Below, one piece after another: positions 35,638-43,085 of a DNA stretch of 64,000 nt. A program made the translations under genes and the position numbers. The notes beneath the pieces are model-generated. The model worked only from the letters and a program-made list of their open reading frames with translations. It was not told the origin of the DNA and made no database searches. Source of the DNA: Planktotalea arctica (GTDB lineage: Bacteria > Pseudomonadota > Alphaproteobacteria > Rhodobacterales > Rhodobacteraceae); the NCBI RefSeq assembly GCF_002105285.1, contig NZ_MUHR01000002.1:98833-162832 (forward strand). The letters run 5' to 3'. Numbering within the stretch: position 1 is the first letter of the stretch; every line of letters starts with the position of its first letter.

Positions 35638-38094
35638 ATGAGCAATTTCGACGAAATGGACGCCTTTGACGGCGCATCGCTAAGCCAGCGCGCTATGGGG
35701 CAGATGTCCGCGCGTCCGGCACCTTATCTCGATGGGTTGAATCCCGCGCAGCGCGAGGCGGTGGAGGCGATGGACGGTCCTGTCCTGATGCTCGCGGGGG
35801 CTGGTACGGGCAAGACCAAGGCGCTGACCACGCGCATCGTGCATCTTATGAACACCGCCAAAGCGCGCCCGAATGAAATTCTGGCTGTGACATTTACCAA
35901 TAAAGCCGCGCGCGAGATGAAGAACCGCGTGGGCACCATGCTGGGGCAACCTGCCGAAGGGATGCCATGGCTTGGCACATTCCATGCGATCTGCGTCAAG
36001 TTGCTGCGCCGTCACGCAGAGCTCGTGGGCCTCAAAAGCAACTTCACCATTCTGGACACGGATGATCAAATCCGCCTGCTTAAACAGCTTTTGCGCGCAG
36101 AAAACATCGATGACAAACGCTGGCCTGCGCGGATGCTGGCAGGTTTGATTGACGGCTGGAAGAACCGCGCGCTGACCCCCGAAAAAGTGCCAAGCGCAGA
36201 GGCGGGGGACTTCAATCATCGCGGCACTGAATTTTACGCGATGTACCAGAAGCGCCTGATCGAACTGAACGCGGTCGATTTTGGCGATCTGCTGATGCAT
36301 GTCGTTACGATTTTCCAGACGCACCAAGATGTATTGGAGCAATACCAACGCTGGTTCCGCTATATTCTGGTGGACGAGTATCAGGATACGAACGTCGCGC
36401 AGTACCTCTGGCTGCGCCTGCTTGCGGGCGGTCACAAGAACATCTGCTGCGTCGGGGATGACGATCAATCGATCTACGGTTGGCGCGGCGCTGAAGTGGG
36501 CAATATCCTGCGCTTTGAAAAGGATTTCCCGGGCGCGGTCGTTGTGCGCCTTGAGCAGAACTACCGCTCGACGCCGCATATTCTGGCGGCTGCATCCAGT
36601 GTGATTGCGGGCAACTCGGATCGCCTTGGAAAAGACCTCTGGACCGCGTCCGAGGAGGGCGAGAAGGTGCGCCTGATCGGTCATTGGGACGGCGAGGAAG
36701 AGGCGCGCTGGATCGGCGAAGAGATCGAGAGCATGCAAGGCGGCGCGCGCGGTATGCGCCCTATGCCCTTGGACGATATGGCCATTCTTGTCCGTGCCTC
36801 GCACCAGATGCGCGCGTTTGAGGACCGCTTTCTCACCATAGGTCTGCCCTATCGCGTCATCGGCGGCCCGCGTTTTTACGAGCGTATGGAATGCCGCGAT
36901 GCCATGGCCTATTTTCGCGTCGTGACCTCGCCTGATGACGATCTTGCGTTCGAGCGGATCGTGAACACGCCCAAACGTGGCCTTGGCGATAAAGCGCAGC
37001 AGAAAATCCAGCTTTGTGCACGTGAAAACGGTGTGAGCCTGCTAGAGGGCGCGCGTATTTGCGTGGAGACCAAAGCGATTGGCGGCAAAGGTGGCGTTGA
37101 ACTTGGTAAATTGGTTGATGGGATTGGCCGCTGGGCCGCTTTGACGCGCGGGCCACGCATAGCGGTGGCGATTGACGAAGATGCGGTGCTGGACGATGGT
37201 CCGGTACTGGAGCGGATGGAGTATGCTCCGCCCGAAACCTCCCACATCGAACTCGCGCAGATCATTCTGGATGAGAGCGGCTATACCGCCCATTGGCAGA
37301 ACGACAAGACCCCAGAAGGGCCGGGACGGCTTGAAAACCTCAAGGAACTTGTAAAGGCGCTGGATAATTTCGAGAACCTGCAAGGTTTCCTCGAACACGT
37401 CAGCTTGATTATGGATAACGCGCAGGACGACAATGGTGCAAAGGTGTCGATCATGACGCTGCACGGGGCCAAGGGCCTTGAATTTCCTGCAGTTTTCCTG
37501 CCCGGTTGGGAGGACGGATTGTTCCCCTCCCAGCGCTCCATGGATGAAAGCGGCCTCAAGGGCCTCGAGGAAGAACGCCGGCTTGCCTACGTCGGCATCA
37601 CCCGCGCCGAGGAACTTTGCACCATTTCTTTCGCCGCCAATCGCATGGTTTTCGGGCAATGGCAGAACGCGCTGCCCTCGCGTTTTATTGACGAACTTCC
37701 AGAGGATCATGTGGACGTGCTTACGCCGCCCGGTCTTTATGGAGGCAACTATGGCGCCGCGGGAATGAGCGGGAGCGGTGGGCACGGCTCCAACCTTGAA
37801 CAACGCGTTCAGGACGCGGATGTTTACAACTCCCCTGGCTGGAAACGCCTGCAAGCGCGCAAGGATCAGCGCCCTATGGGCCAGCCAAGCGAGAGCAAGA
37901 ACATCACAATCGACGCCACCGCCTTGTCGAGTTTTTCCATGGGGGACCGCGTGTTCCACGATAAATTCGGTTACGGTGCGGTGATCGGGATCGAGGGCGA
38001 CAAGCTGGAGATTGATTTCGAGAAATCCAGTATCAAGAAGGTCGTTGCGCGCTTTATCAAATCTGCCGATGCTGCGGATGATGTGCCGTTCTGA
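35638..38094 (+). CDS. UvrD/PcrA-type DNA helicase
   Basis: The 818-residue superfamily 1A helicase has motif Q/LNPAQREAVEAMDG, Walker A AGAGTGKTKALTTRI, motif Ia VTFTNKAAREMKNR, Walker B ILVDEYQDTN, GDDDQSIYGWRGAEV, QNYRSTPHIL, and the late motifs TLHGAKGLEFPAVFLPGWEDG and RRLAYVGITRAEE. A C-terminal extension ends in the Tudor-like FSMGDRVFHDKFGYGAVIGIEGDKLEIDF that binds RNA polymerase in PcrA/UvrD. It acts in excision repair and at transcription-replication conflicts. ATG 35638 is chosen, and a further upstream in-frame ATG at 35611 has no support either. The 5' ribosome binding site is weak. Confidence 0.93.
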   Translation: MSNFDEMDAFDGASLSQRAMGQMSARPAPYLDGLNPAQREAVEAMDGPVLMLAGAGTGKTKALTTRIVHLMNTAKARPNEILAVTFTNKAAREMKNRVGTMLGQPAEGMPWLGTFHAICVKLLRRHAELVGLKSNFTILDTDDQIRLLKQLLRAENIDDKRWPARMLAGLIDGWKNRALTPEKVPSAEAGDFNHRGTEFYAMYQKRLIELNAVDFGDLLMHVVTIFQTHQDVLEQYQRWFRYILVDEYQDTNVAQYLWLRLLAGGHKNICCVGDDDQSIYGWRGAEVGNILRFEKDFPGAVVVRLEQNYRSTPHILAAASSVIAGNSDRLGKDLWTASEEGEKVRLIGHWDGEEEARWIGEEIESMQGGARGMRPMPLDDMAILVRASHQMRAFEDRFLTIGLPYRVIGGPRFYERMECRDAMAYFRVVTSPDDDLAFERIVNTPKRGLGDKAQQKIQLCARENGVSLLEGARICVETKAIGGKGGVELGKLVDGIGRWAALTRGPRIAVAIDEDAVLDDGPVLERMEYAPPETSHIELAQIILDESGYTAHWQNDKTPEGPGRLENLKELVKALDNFENLQGFLEHVSLIMDNAQDDNGAKVSIMTLHGAKGLEFPAVFLPGWEDGLFPSQRSMDESGLKGLEEERRLAYVGITRAEELCTISFAANRMVFGQWQNALPSRFIDELPEDHVDVLTPPGLYGGNYGAAGMSGSGGHGSNLEQRVQDADVYNSPGWKRLQARKDQRPMGQPSESKNITIDATALSSFSMGDRVFHDKFGYGAVIGIEGDKLEIDFEKSSIKKVVARFIKSADAADDVPF

Positions 38095-38401
38095 TCGCTG
38101 CACTTTCAAATGAGTGGTTGGCATAAAGTTCGGGAGAGTACAGCGCTGGCGCATGTTTTGCCATTTTGCAACAGATGCGCGCACGGGTCTGCGAATAGGA
38201 TTTTGAAAACCGGCGAAAGTCGCGTATGGTCACTCTGATAGGTGGAAACACCCGAGTTTGTAGCGTCGATCAACGGCGCGCAGCAGGTGGCGGCAGATCG
38301 AGCAGTTTGCACAGCCCAAAATTTTAGAAGGCGTTCGAATTCTGGACGTATGTTTTTATCGGCGCCGCGCGTTCTTGCGTGCGCCAGTGCAGGGTATTTT
38401 G
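38095..38401. other. Intergenic region, nothing identified
   Basis: The 307 bases between the helicase gene and the small orphan gene hold no convincing gene, terminator or repeat. A promoter for the orphan/Hint pair is expected here, but no clear -35/-10 pair was found. Confidence 0.4.
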
Positions 38402-38626
38402 ATGACGGATAACGCATCCACAAATTTGAACGCGCGGGCCAAGGCATTTTCGCAGCGCCTTAGCCGCGATCACAGCCACGCGCCCAAAGCACGCGATGTG
38501 CTGGACGCAGAGCAAGATCTCGGCACAGGCTCTACAGCGTTCCAGCTGTCCGGCCAAGGCAGGCGCTTGCTGTTGCGCGCCCTCGATCTGGAGCGCAAAG
38601 CCAAGCTGCGCGCTGCCAAAGGCTAG
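38402..38626 (+). CDS. Small protein of unknown function upstream of the Hint protein
   Basis: The 74-residue product is hydrophilic and basic, with no signal peptide or membrane helix. It contains an Arg/Ala-rich helix (NARAKAFSQRLSRDHSH) and ends with a leucine/arginine-rich helix (GRRLLLRALDLERKAKLRAA). I do not recognise the family. ATG 38402 is chosen over an in-frame ATG at 38375. The spacing of 9 bases to the following Hint-domain gene makes cotranscription very likely, so it may be a partner or regulator of that protein. Confidence 0.55.
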   Translation: MTDNASTNLNARAKAFSQRLSRDHSHAPKARDVLDAEQDLGTGSTAFQLSGQGRRLLLRALDLERKAKLRAAKG

Positions 38627-38635
38627 GGGCGCGCC

Positions 38636-39664
38636 ATGCCGACCTATACCGTCGAAGCCTTCCGCTGGAGTGGCACCGGATATAACGCCCTTTATAATAC
38701 GTCCTACACTGCGGCGATCACAGACAATGATCCGAACTATCAGGGCAGCAGTGATGGCGGAGAAACCGTATCGATCAACGGCGGAGCTTCGGGGACGACC
38801 AGCGGACTGCCCCATGCGATCAATATCAATTTCACCGACACCTTGGGCAATCCCCACACCGAAACCTTCTATTTCTTCAATACTTCGGCCTCTCCTTCGG
38901 GGTGGTACTTCATCCCTGCGCCCGGCTCTGCTTTTACGGTGGGGGCGACACTTGGCAACTATCGAAGCCATACGAACGGCTGGAGCTATGCCACTGTCGT
39001 ATGTTTCGCCAGCGGCACGTTGATCGAAACCGAGGCGGGGCCACTGCCGGTAGAGGCGCTTGAGCCGGATATGCGCATCGCCCTTGCGGGCGGGGGATTC
39101 GCGCCTTTGCGTCTCAACCTTTTGAGCGCGGTGCAGGCTGATCAAATGGCGCAGCACGAAACACTGCGCCCCGTGTGCATCAGCGCTGGCGCCTTGGGCG
39201 CAGGCCTGCCGAAACGCGATTTGCGTGTCTCGCGTCAGCACCGCATGCAGGTCAGCTCGCCCATCGCTGCGCGCATGTTTGGCGCCAAAGACGTTCTGGT
39301 CGCCGCGATCCGCCTGACCCAATTGCCTGGCATCTATATAGAGCAGCGCATCGGCGCGCTGGACTATCACCATCTCGTCTTTGATCGCCATCAAATCGTT
39401 CTGGCCGAAGGCGCCCCCGCAGAGAGCTTTTTCACTGGCCGCGAAGCGATTGCCGCGCTCAATCCGCAGGCGCGCGGCGAAGTATTGACGCTATTTCCGC
39501 ATCTGGCGCGCAAGGCGCGGGCGATGCGCCCTGCTGTCCCGATTCCCGATCGCGTGCTGCAAAAACAACTCATCGCGCGCCACGCACGCCACGAAAAGCC
39601 GCTTTTGGGTGCGTTTATGGCGCAAGATCAGCTTGCGCCGAGCGGTGCTTTTTCAGTAGTCTGA
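38636..39664 (+). CDS. Hint-domain (hedgehog/intein-type) protein
   Basis: The 342-residue protein has an N-terminal beta-rich domain of ~120 residues with many Tyr/Asn/Thr (GTGYNALYNTSYTAAITDND). A Hint domain then begins at VVCFASGTLIETEAGPLPVEAL, where C123 is the expected nucleophile for self-cleavage. The later block DLRVSRQHRMQV supplies the conserved histidine region. Proteins of this design are frequent in roseobacters, often on surface or RTX proteins. Here no RTX repeats are attached. No Sec signal is visible. AGGGGCG precedes the ATG. The gene ends 6 bases before the cobalamin riboswitch begins. Confidence 0.82.
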   Translation: MPTYTVEAFRWSGTGYNALYNTSYTAAITDNDPNYQGSSDGGETVSINGGASGTTSGLPHAININFTDTLGNPHTETFYFFNTSASPSGWYFIPAPGSAFTVGATLGNYRSHTNGWSYATVVCFASGTLIETEAGPLPVEALEPDMRIALAGGGFAPLRLNLLSAVQADQMAQHETLRPVCISAGALGAGLPKRDLRVSRQHRMQVSSPIAARMFGAKDVLVAAIRLTQLPGIYIEQRIGALDYHHLVFDRHQIVLAEGAPAESFFTGREAIAALNPQARGEVLTLFPHLARKARAMRPAVPIPDRVLQKQLIARHARHEKPLLGAFMAQDQLAPSGAFSVV

Positions 39665-39670
39665 CCTCAT

Positions 39671-39851
39671 CAAGGTGCCGTCGGTGTTTTCACCGCGGAG
39701 AATTGGGAAGCTGGTGTAAGTCCAGCGCTGCCCCCGCAACGGTGTGGGCGAGAGATCCGGCAAGGCCACTGAAGCGATGCGTGCTTTGGGAAGGTGCCGG
39801 TATCGCGGTGCGTCTATGCGCATCACTCGCTCCGAGCCCGGAAACCAGCCT
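39671..39851 (+). promoter_or_regulatory. Cobalamin (B12) riboswitch
   Basis: The region contains the conserved elements of the cobalamin riboswitch in order: AAGGTGCCG at the 5' side; AATTGGGAAGCTGGTGTAAG; TCCAGCGCTGCCCCCGCAAC, which is the B12 box (core at 39727-39743); CCACTG; TTGGGAAGGTGCCGG; and finally GAGCCCGGAAACCAGCC at 39834-39850. It is on the plus strand, leading to the 93-residue gene at 39990. Binding of adenosyl- or a related cobalamin would normally reduce expression of the downstream genes. Confidence 0.95.
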
Positions 39852-39915
39852 TGATAAGAACCCAAACCGCGGGCGGCGGCGCAGGCGAGACGTGCGCTGC
39901 GCTCTTGTGCGTTTG

Positions 39916-39982
39916 CCTCTCCTCTCCTCTGCTTCGCCCCTCGTTTGTAACGATCAAAACCCACGGGGCGTGGGCAAGGAGG
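39916..39982 (+). promoter_or_regulatory. Candidate riboswitch expression platform
   Basis: A pyrimidine tract at 39916-39930 contains TCCTCT twice (39920-39925, 39925-39930). It can pair with the ribosome binding site AAGGAGGA at 39976-39983. A 6-bp hairpin CCCACG/CGTGGG (39960-39965 with 39969-39974) sits right before the ribosome binding site. No U-run terminator is seen, so control of translation start by masking the ribosome binding site is the likelier mechanism. Confidence 0.5.
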
Positions 39983-39989
39983 ACCAAAG

Positions 39990-40271
39990 ATGACGGCGCA
40001 GCAAATTTACCGGGCTTTGCAGGATTTTGACGGCGCAGCGAGTGCCTGCCGCGATGCGGCCAAGGCGGGATTTCTGGAATGGGCGATGGGGCTTCCCTGT
40101 GCCAGCAGCGCGATGAACGAGGCGCGCAGCGCGCTGTTGCATATCGAAGCGCTGCCCGGCGATGCGTGTGCCGCGCAAATCTTCGTCGGTTATTTGCGCG
40201 ATGCCAGCCAGGTTCTGCCCGCCCCGGTCCGGCGCGGCGGGGCAGGTGCGCGCCGGCGCGTTTTGCACTAG
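39990..40271 (+). CDS. Riboswitch-controlled small protein of unknown function
   Basis: The 93-residue product is soluble, with no signal peptide or membrane helix, so it is not a CbtB-type cobalt transporter subunit. It is mostly helical (TAQQIYRALQDFDGAASACR, EARSALLHIEAL), has three cysteines (C20, C37, C59) and ends in an Arg/Gly-rich tail. The excellent ribosome binding site AAGGAGG at 39976-39982 and the cobalamin riboswitch 140 bases upstream show that it is a real, regulated gene. I do not recognise the family. The demethylase-type flavoenzyme gene starts 73 bases downstream and is probably under the same control. Possible roles are a partner of that enzyme or something linked to one-carbon or B12 use, which is inference. 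Confidence 0.75.
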   Translation: MTAQQIYRALQDFDGAASACRDAAKAGFLEWAMGLPCASSAMNEARSALLHIEALPGDACAAQIFVGYLRDASQVLPAPVRRGGAGARRRVLH

Positions 40272-40344
40272 CGCATATTGACCCAAAGGGCGATCTGATC
40301 CAGCGTTGGGCAACGTAAACCTCGATGCTGTTAAGGATATCGCC

Positions 40345-42390
40345 TTGTCCAAAGACCCGCTTTTGCAGCCCTTCCAGCTGAAACACCTGACGCTTAAAAA
40401 CCGTATCATGACTACCGCGCATGAGCCGGCCTATCCCGAGAACGGGATGCCGACGCAGCGCTACGCAGCCTATCACGCCGAGCGCGCAAAGGCGGGTGTC
40501 GCGCTGGCGATGACGGCAGGCTCGGCGGCGGTCTCGCAAGACAGCCCGCCCGTGTTCAACAACGTGCTCGCCTATAAGGACGAGGTCGTGCCATGGATCC
40601 AAAGCCTCACTGATGGCTGCCACGAACATGGCTGCGCAGTGATGATCCAACTCACGCATCTGGGGCGCAGAACCGGCTGGAACAAGGGTGACTGGTTGCC
40701 CTCCGTGTCCTCGTCCAAGCACCGCGAACCGGCGCACCGCGCCTTTCCAAAGCTGATCGAGGATTGGGATATCGAGCGGATTATCTGCGATTTCGCCGAT
40801 GCCGCCGAGCGGATGAAAGCGGGGGGCATGGATGGAATCGAATTGCAGGTCTACGGCCATCTGCTCGATCAATTCTGGTCGCCCCTGAGCAATGATCTTA
40901 GCGGGCCTTACGGCGCGGACACGCTGGAAAACCGCATGCGCTTTCCCATGGATGTGCTCGCGGCCGTGCGCAAACGGGTCGGTGCGGATTTCATCATCGG
41001 CTTTCGCTACACGGCGGATGAAGCGCAAAAGGGCGGTATCACGGCGGCGGACGGTCTAGAGATATCAAAGCGGCTGGCGGCAACGGGGCAACTTGATTTT
41101 CTCAACGTCATTCGTGGCCGCATCCATACCGATCCTGCGATGACCGATGTGATTCCCGTGCAAGGAATGAAGAGCGCGCCACATCTTGATTTCGCCGCTG
41201 AAGTGAAGCGCGCCACCGGCATGCCCACGTTTCATGCCGCGCGCATTCCCGATGTGGCCACCGCGCGCCATGCCATTGCCAGCGGCAAGCTCGACATGGT
41301 CGGCATGACGCGCGCCCATATGGCCGATCCGCATATCGTGCGAAAAATCATTGAGGGGCGCGAGGCGGATATCCGCCCCTGCGTCGGCGCTACTTATTGC
41401 CTTGATCGCATCTATCAGGCGGGCGAGGCGCTTTGCATCCACAATGCGGCCACGGGGCGCGAACTGAGCATGCCGCATGTGATTGCGCGCGCTGAAACCC
41501 CGCGCAAAGTGGTGATCATCGGCGCTGGCCCTGCGGGCCTTGAGGCGGCGCGGGTCGCGGCAGAGCGTGGGCACGATGTCACCGTGTTTGAGGCGCAGCC
41601 GGAACCGGGCGGGCAAGTGCGCCTTACCGCGCAAAGCCCACGGCGCGCCGAAATGATCGGCATTATCGACTGGCGCATGGCACAATGCGCCGCGCGCGAT
41701 GTGCGCTTTCATTTCAATACATGGGCCGAGGCGGGCGATGTGCTGGCGCTTGAGCCTGATGTGGTGATCATAGCCACAGGCGGCTTGCCCAATCTGGAGC
41801 TGTTTGAAAGCGGCGCAGAGGCCGCGCATGTGATCTCGGCCTGGGATTTGATTTCGGGGGACGTGAAACCCGCCGACACTATTCTGATCTATGATGAAAG
41901 CGGCGATCACCCTGGCTTGCAAGCTGCCGAGCTTGCCGCCGCCGCGGGCGCGCATGTCGAAGTTATGACCCCCGATCGCGTCTTTGCACCTGATATCATG
42001 GCGATGAACCTCGTGCCTTACATGCGCGCGCTGCAAGATAAGGATGTGTTGTTCACCGTCGCCCGCCGCCTTTTGGGCGTCACGCGCGCGGGCAATCACT
42101 TGAACGCGCGAATCGGCACCGATTACAGTGAGAGCACCTATGAAAAGCAATACGATCAAGTGGTGGTGAACTATGGCACCCTGCCGCTCGACGCGCTTTA
42201 TTTTGAGCTGAAGGACGCTAGCGTGAATGGCGGCGCGGTGGATCACGGTGCCTTGATCGACGGGCGTGCGCAAGGCGTGGTGCGCAACCGGGATGGTAAA
42301 TTCGAACTGTTCAGAATTGGCGATGCGGTCTCTGCACGCAACACCCATGCTGCGATTTATGATGCGCTGCGTTTGGTGAAGGATATCTGA
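40345..42390 (+). CDS. NADH:flavin oxidoreductase of the DgcA/StcD demethylase group
   Basis: The 681-residue protein joins an FMN-binding old-yellow-enzyme barrel (residues ~1-335, with MIQLTHLGRRTGW and LDQFWSPLSN) to a FAD/NAD(P)-binding half starting at VVIIGAGPAGLEAARVAAER. It ends LFRIGDAVSARNTHAAIYDALRL, nearly the ending I recall for DgcA-type proteins that demethylate dimethylglycine, stachydrine or N-methylproline. The iron-sulfur segment reads CVGATYCLDRIYQAGEALC, giving C-x5-C-x11-C, one cysteine fewer than 2,4-dienoyl-CoA reductase. The start is probably TTG 40345, preceded by AAGGAT. TTG 40306 is the alternative. The substrate is likely a methylated amine, which is inference. 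Confidence 0.8.
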   Translation: MSKDPLLQPFQLKHLTLKNRIMTTAHEPAYPENGMPTQRYAAYHAERAKAGVALAMTAGSAAVSQDSPPVFNNVLAYKDEVVPWIQSLTDGCHEHGCAVMIQLTHLGRRTGWNKGDWLPSVSSSKHREPAHRAFPKLIEDWDIERIICDFADAAERMKAGGMDGIELQVYGHLLDQFWSPLSNDLSGPYGADTLENRMRFPMDVLAAVRKRVGADFIIGFRYTADEAQKGGITAADGLEISKRLAATGQLDFLNVIRGRIHTDPAMTDVIPVQGMKSAPHLDFAAEVKRATGMPTFHAARIPDVATARHAIASGKLDMVGMTRAHMADPHIVRKIIEGREADIRPCVGATYCLDRIYQAGEALCIHNAATGRELSMPHVIARAETPRKVVIIGAGPAGLEAARVAAERGHDVTVFEAQPEPGGQVRLTAQSPRRAEMIGIIDWRMAQCAARDVRFHFNTWAEAGDVLALEPDVVIIATGGLPNLELFESGAEAAHVISAWDLISGDVKPADTILIYDESGDHPGLQAAELAAAAGAHVEVMTPDRVFAPDIMAMNLVPYMRALQDKDVLFTVARRLLGVTRAGNHLNARIGTDYSESTYEKQYDQVVVNYGTLPLDALYFELKDASVNGGAVDHGALIDGRAQGVVRNRDGKFELFRIGDAVSARNTHAAIYDALRLVKDI

Positions 42391-42400
42391 AGAGAGGGGC

Positions 42401-42444
42401 GTAAAAAAAAGAAACGGCGATGTGTGGGAGGACACATCGCCGTT
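42401..42444 (-). terminator. Terminator of the CcsR-like transcript, also ends the demethylase gene
   Basis: A perfect 13-bp stem (42413-42425 with 42432-42444) has a six-base loop. On the minus strand the loop is CCTCCC and the stem is followed by TTTCTTTTTTTTAC. On the plus strand CTTTG follows, so weak termination of the demethylase mRNA is also possible. It is the fifth hairpin of the array. Confidence 0.9.
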
Positions 42445-42450
42445 CTTTGT

Positions 42451-42490
42451 AAGCGGATCACTCCAGGGAGGAGGAGGGAGCTAGCCGCTT
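42451..42490 (-). ncRNA. CcsR-like hairpin 4
   Basis: AAGCGG/CCGCTT (42451-42456 with 42485-42490) forms the base and CTCC/GGAG (42461-42464 with 42477-42480) the top. The loop displays the full CCTCCTCCC motif on the minus strand (42466-42474). Confidence 0.75.
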
Positions 42491-42494
42491 TGAC

Positions 42495-42512
42495 AGGCCT
42501 GGGAGGAGGCCT
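42495..42512 (-). ncRNA. CcsR-like hairpin 3
   Basis: AGGCCT is repeated on both sides (42495-42500 and 42507-42512) and is self-complementary, giving a perfect 6-bp stem. The 6-base loop with its flank reads CCTCCTCCC on the minus strand (42501-42509). Confidence 0.78.
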
Positions 42513-42520
42513 TAATAGTT

Positions 42521-42552
42521 GGCAGGGCGCAAGGGAGGAGAGCGCCGCCGCC
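42521..42552 (-). ncRNA. CcsR-like hairpin 2
   Basis: GGCGC/GCGCC (42526-42530 with 42542-42546) closes an 11-base loop that carries TCCTCCC on the minus strand (42533-42539). GGC/GCC pairs at the base may extend it. Confidence 0.7.
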
Positions 42553-42560
42553 AGTCACGA

Positions 42561-42588
42561 CAGATCCCGCTGGGAGGAGCGCGGTCTG
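42561..42588 (-). ncRNA. CcsR-like hairpin 1
   Basis: An 11-position stem (42561-42571 with 42578-42588) with one G-U pair and one mismatch closes a six-base loop. The minus strand reads CTCCTCCC at 42572-42579. It begins 25 bases after the DUF1127 stop. Confidence 0.75.
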
Positions 42589-42613
42589 CCGTATTTCGTG
42601 GTCAGCTTAGGGA

Positions 42614-42829
42614 TTAACCTTGGTAAGCTGCCTGATATGCTACGCGGCGGATCATCGAATGGTTCAATCCGAGGTCGGCCAATTCGCGCGAGGACAGCGA
42701 GCTCAGTTCGCGTACTGTCTGGTTGAAAATCTTGCGCTTTGTACGTGTTTCTACGAGCCGGGCCCAAACTGCAGCGATCTTGTCGCCCATTGTTCCCTGA
42801 ACGGAAAATGTGTCGGTAAGGAATGCCAT
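42614..42829 (-). CDS. DUF1127 small protein, CcaF1-like
   Basis: The 71-residue protein has the DUF1127 pattern in its C-terminal half: RELSSLSSRELADLGLNHSMIRRVAYQAAY, where the helix with LSxRELxDLGL is the hallmark and the basic residues suit RNA binding. In Rhodobacter the DUF1127 protein CcaF1, encoded just upstream of the CcsR RNAs, binds RNA and helps mature them. The same gene order here supports that role. ATG 42829 follows AAGGAGAG. An in-frame ATG at 42871 lacks a ribosome binding site. It is divergent from mrp. Confidence 0.88.
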   Translation of the reverse strand: MAFLTDTFSVQGTMGDKIAAVWARLVETRTKRKIFNQTVRELSSLSSRELADLGLNHSMIRRVAYQAAYQG

Positions 42830-42891
42830 CTGCACTCTCCTTGGTTTAATTTTAATACGTTCGCAAAGCATCGTGCCTTGCTGTTGAACTG

Positions 42892-42920
42892 AATATGCAG
42901 GTCATGCTGCGAATGCACAA
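42892..42920 (-). promoter_or_regulatory. Candidate promoter of the DUF1127-CcsR transcript
   Basis: On the minus strand TTGTGC (42920-42915), a 17-bp spacer and CATATT (42897-42892) could be a promoter. The Rhodobacter counterpart is driven by the heat-shock sigma factors RpoHI/RpoHII. The match here is partial. Confidence 0.35.
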
Positions 42921-42935
42921 TGTCCATTTATTCAA

Positions 42936-42959
42936 TGCTGCTATGCAGCAATTGCATAG
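42936..42959. repeat. Two overlapping inverted repeats between DUF1127 and mrp genes
   Basis: TGCTGCTATGCAGCA (42936-42950, 6-3-6) and CTATGCAGCAATTGCATAG (42941-42959, 7-5-7) are both perfect and share CTATGCA, so only one can form as a hairpin. Their place in the divergent spacer suits a regulator-binding site. Confidence 0.5.
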
Positions 42960-43085
42960 GCGACGTAGGGTTAACATAAAGTAATCACTTGCCTTTTTAT
43001 TGGGCGCTCGGAAAACTCTGCCGCCAAGCCTTGCGCCCGCGCTCAAAGCTGCCACGTATGGAGTAAGCCTTTTGGAGAAGATAAT

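Larger units (their letters stand above)
42413..42588 (-). ncRNA. CcsR-like array: five hairpins with CCUCCUCCC-type loops
   Basis: Read on the minus strand directly after the DUF1127 gene, five successive hairpins each show CUCCUCCC, UCCUCCC or the full CCUCCUCCC in the loop, the anti-Shine-Dalgarno-like motif. This matches the Rhodobacter sphaeroides locus in which CcsR1-4 ('cuckoo' RNAs, stress-induced) are processed from the 3' UTR of the DUF1127 gene ccaF1. The last hairpin is also the terminator. That is five motif copies against four named RNAs in Rhodobacter. The order on the minus strand is 42588-42561, 42552-42521, 42512-42495, 42490-42451, 42444-42413. Confidence 0.85.

Noticed and set aside
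42491..42580. Tandem Shine-Dalgarno-like GGGAGGA motifs on the plus strand as translation starts
   Set aside because: The motifs are not followed by sensible coding frames. They are the complement of CCUCCUCCC loops on the minus strand.
42424..42726. Plus-strand open frame of 100 codons over the hairpin array
   Set aside because: It runs antisense through the CcsR-like hairpins and the DUF1127 gene, has no ribosome binding site, and its composition reflects the repeated GGGAGGA motif.
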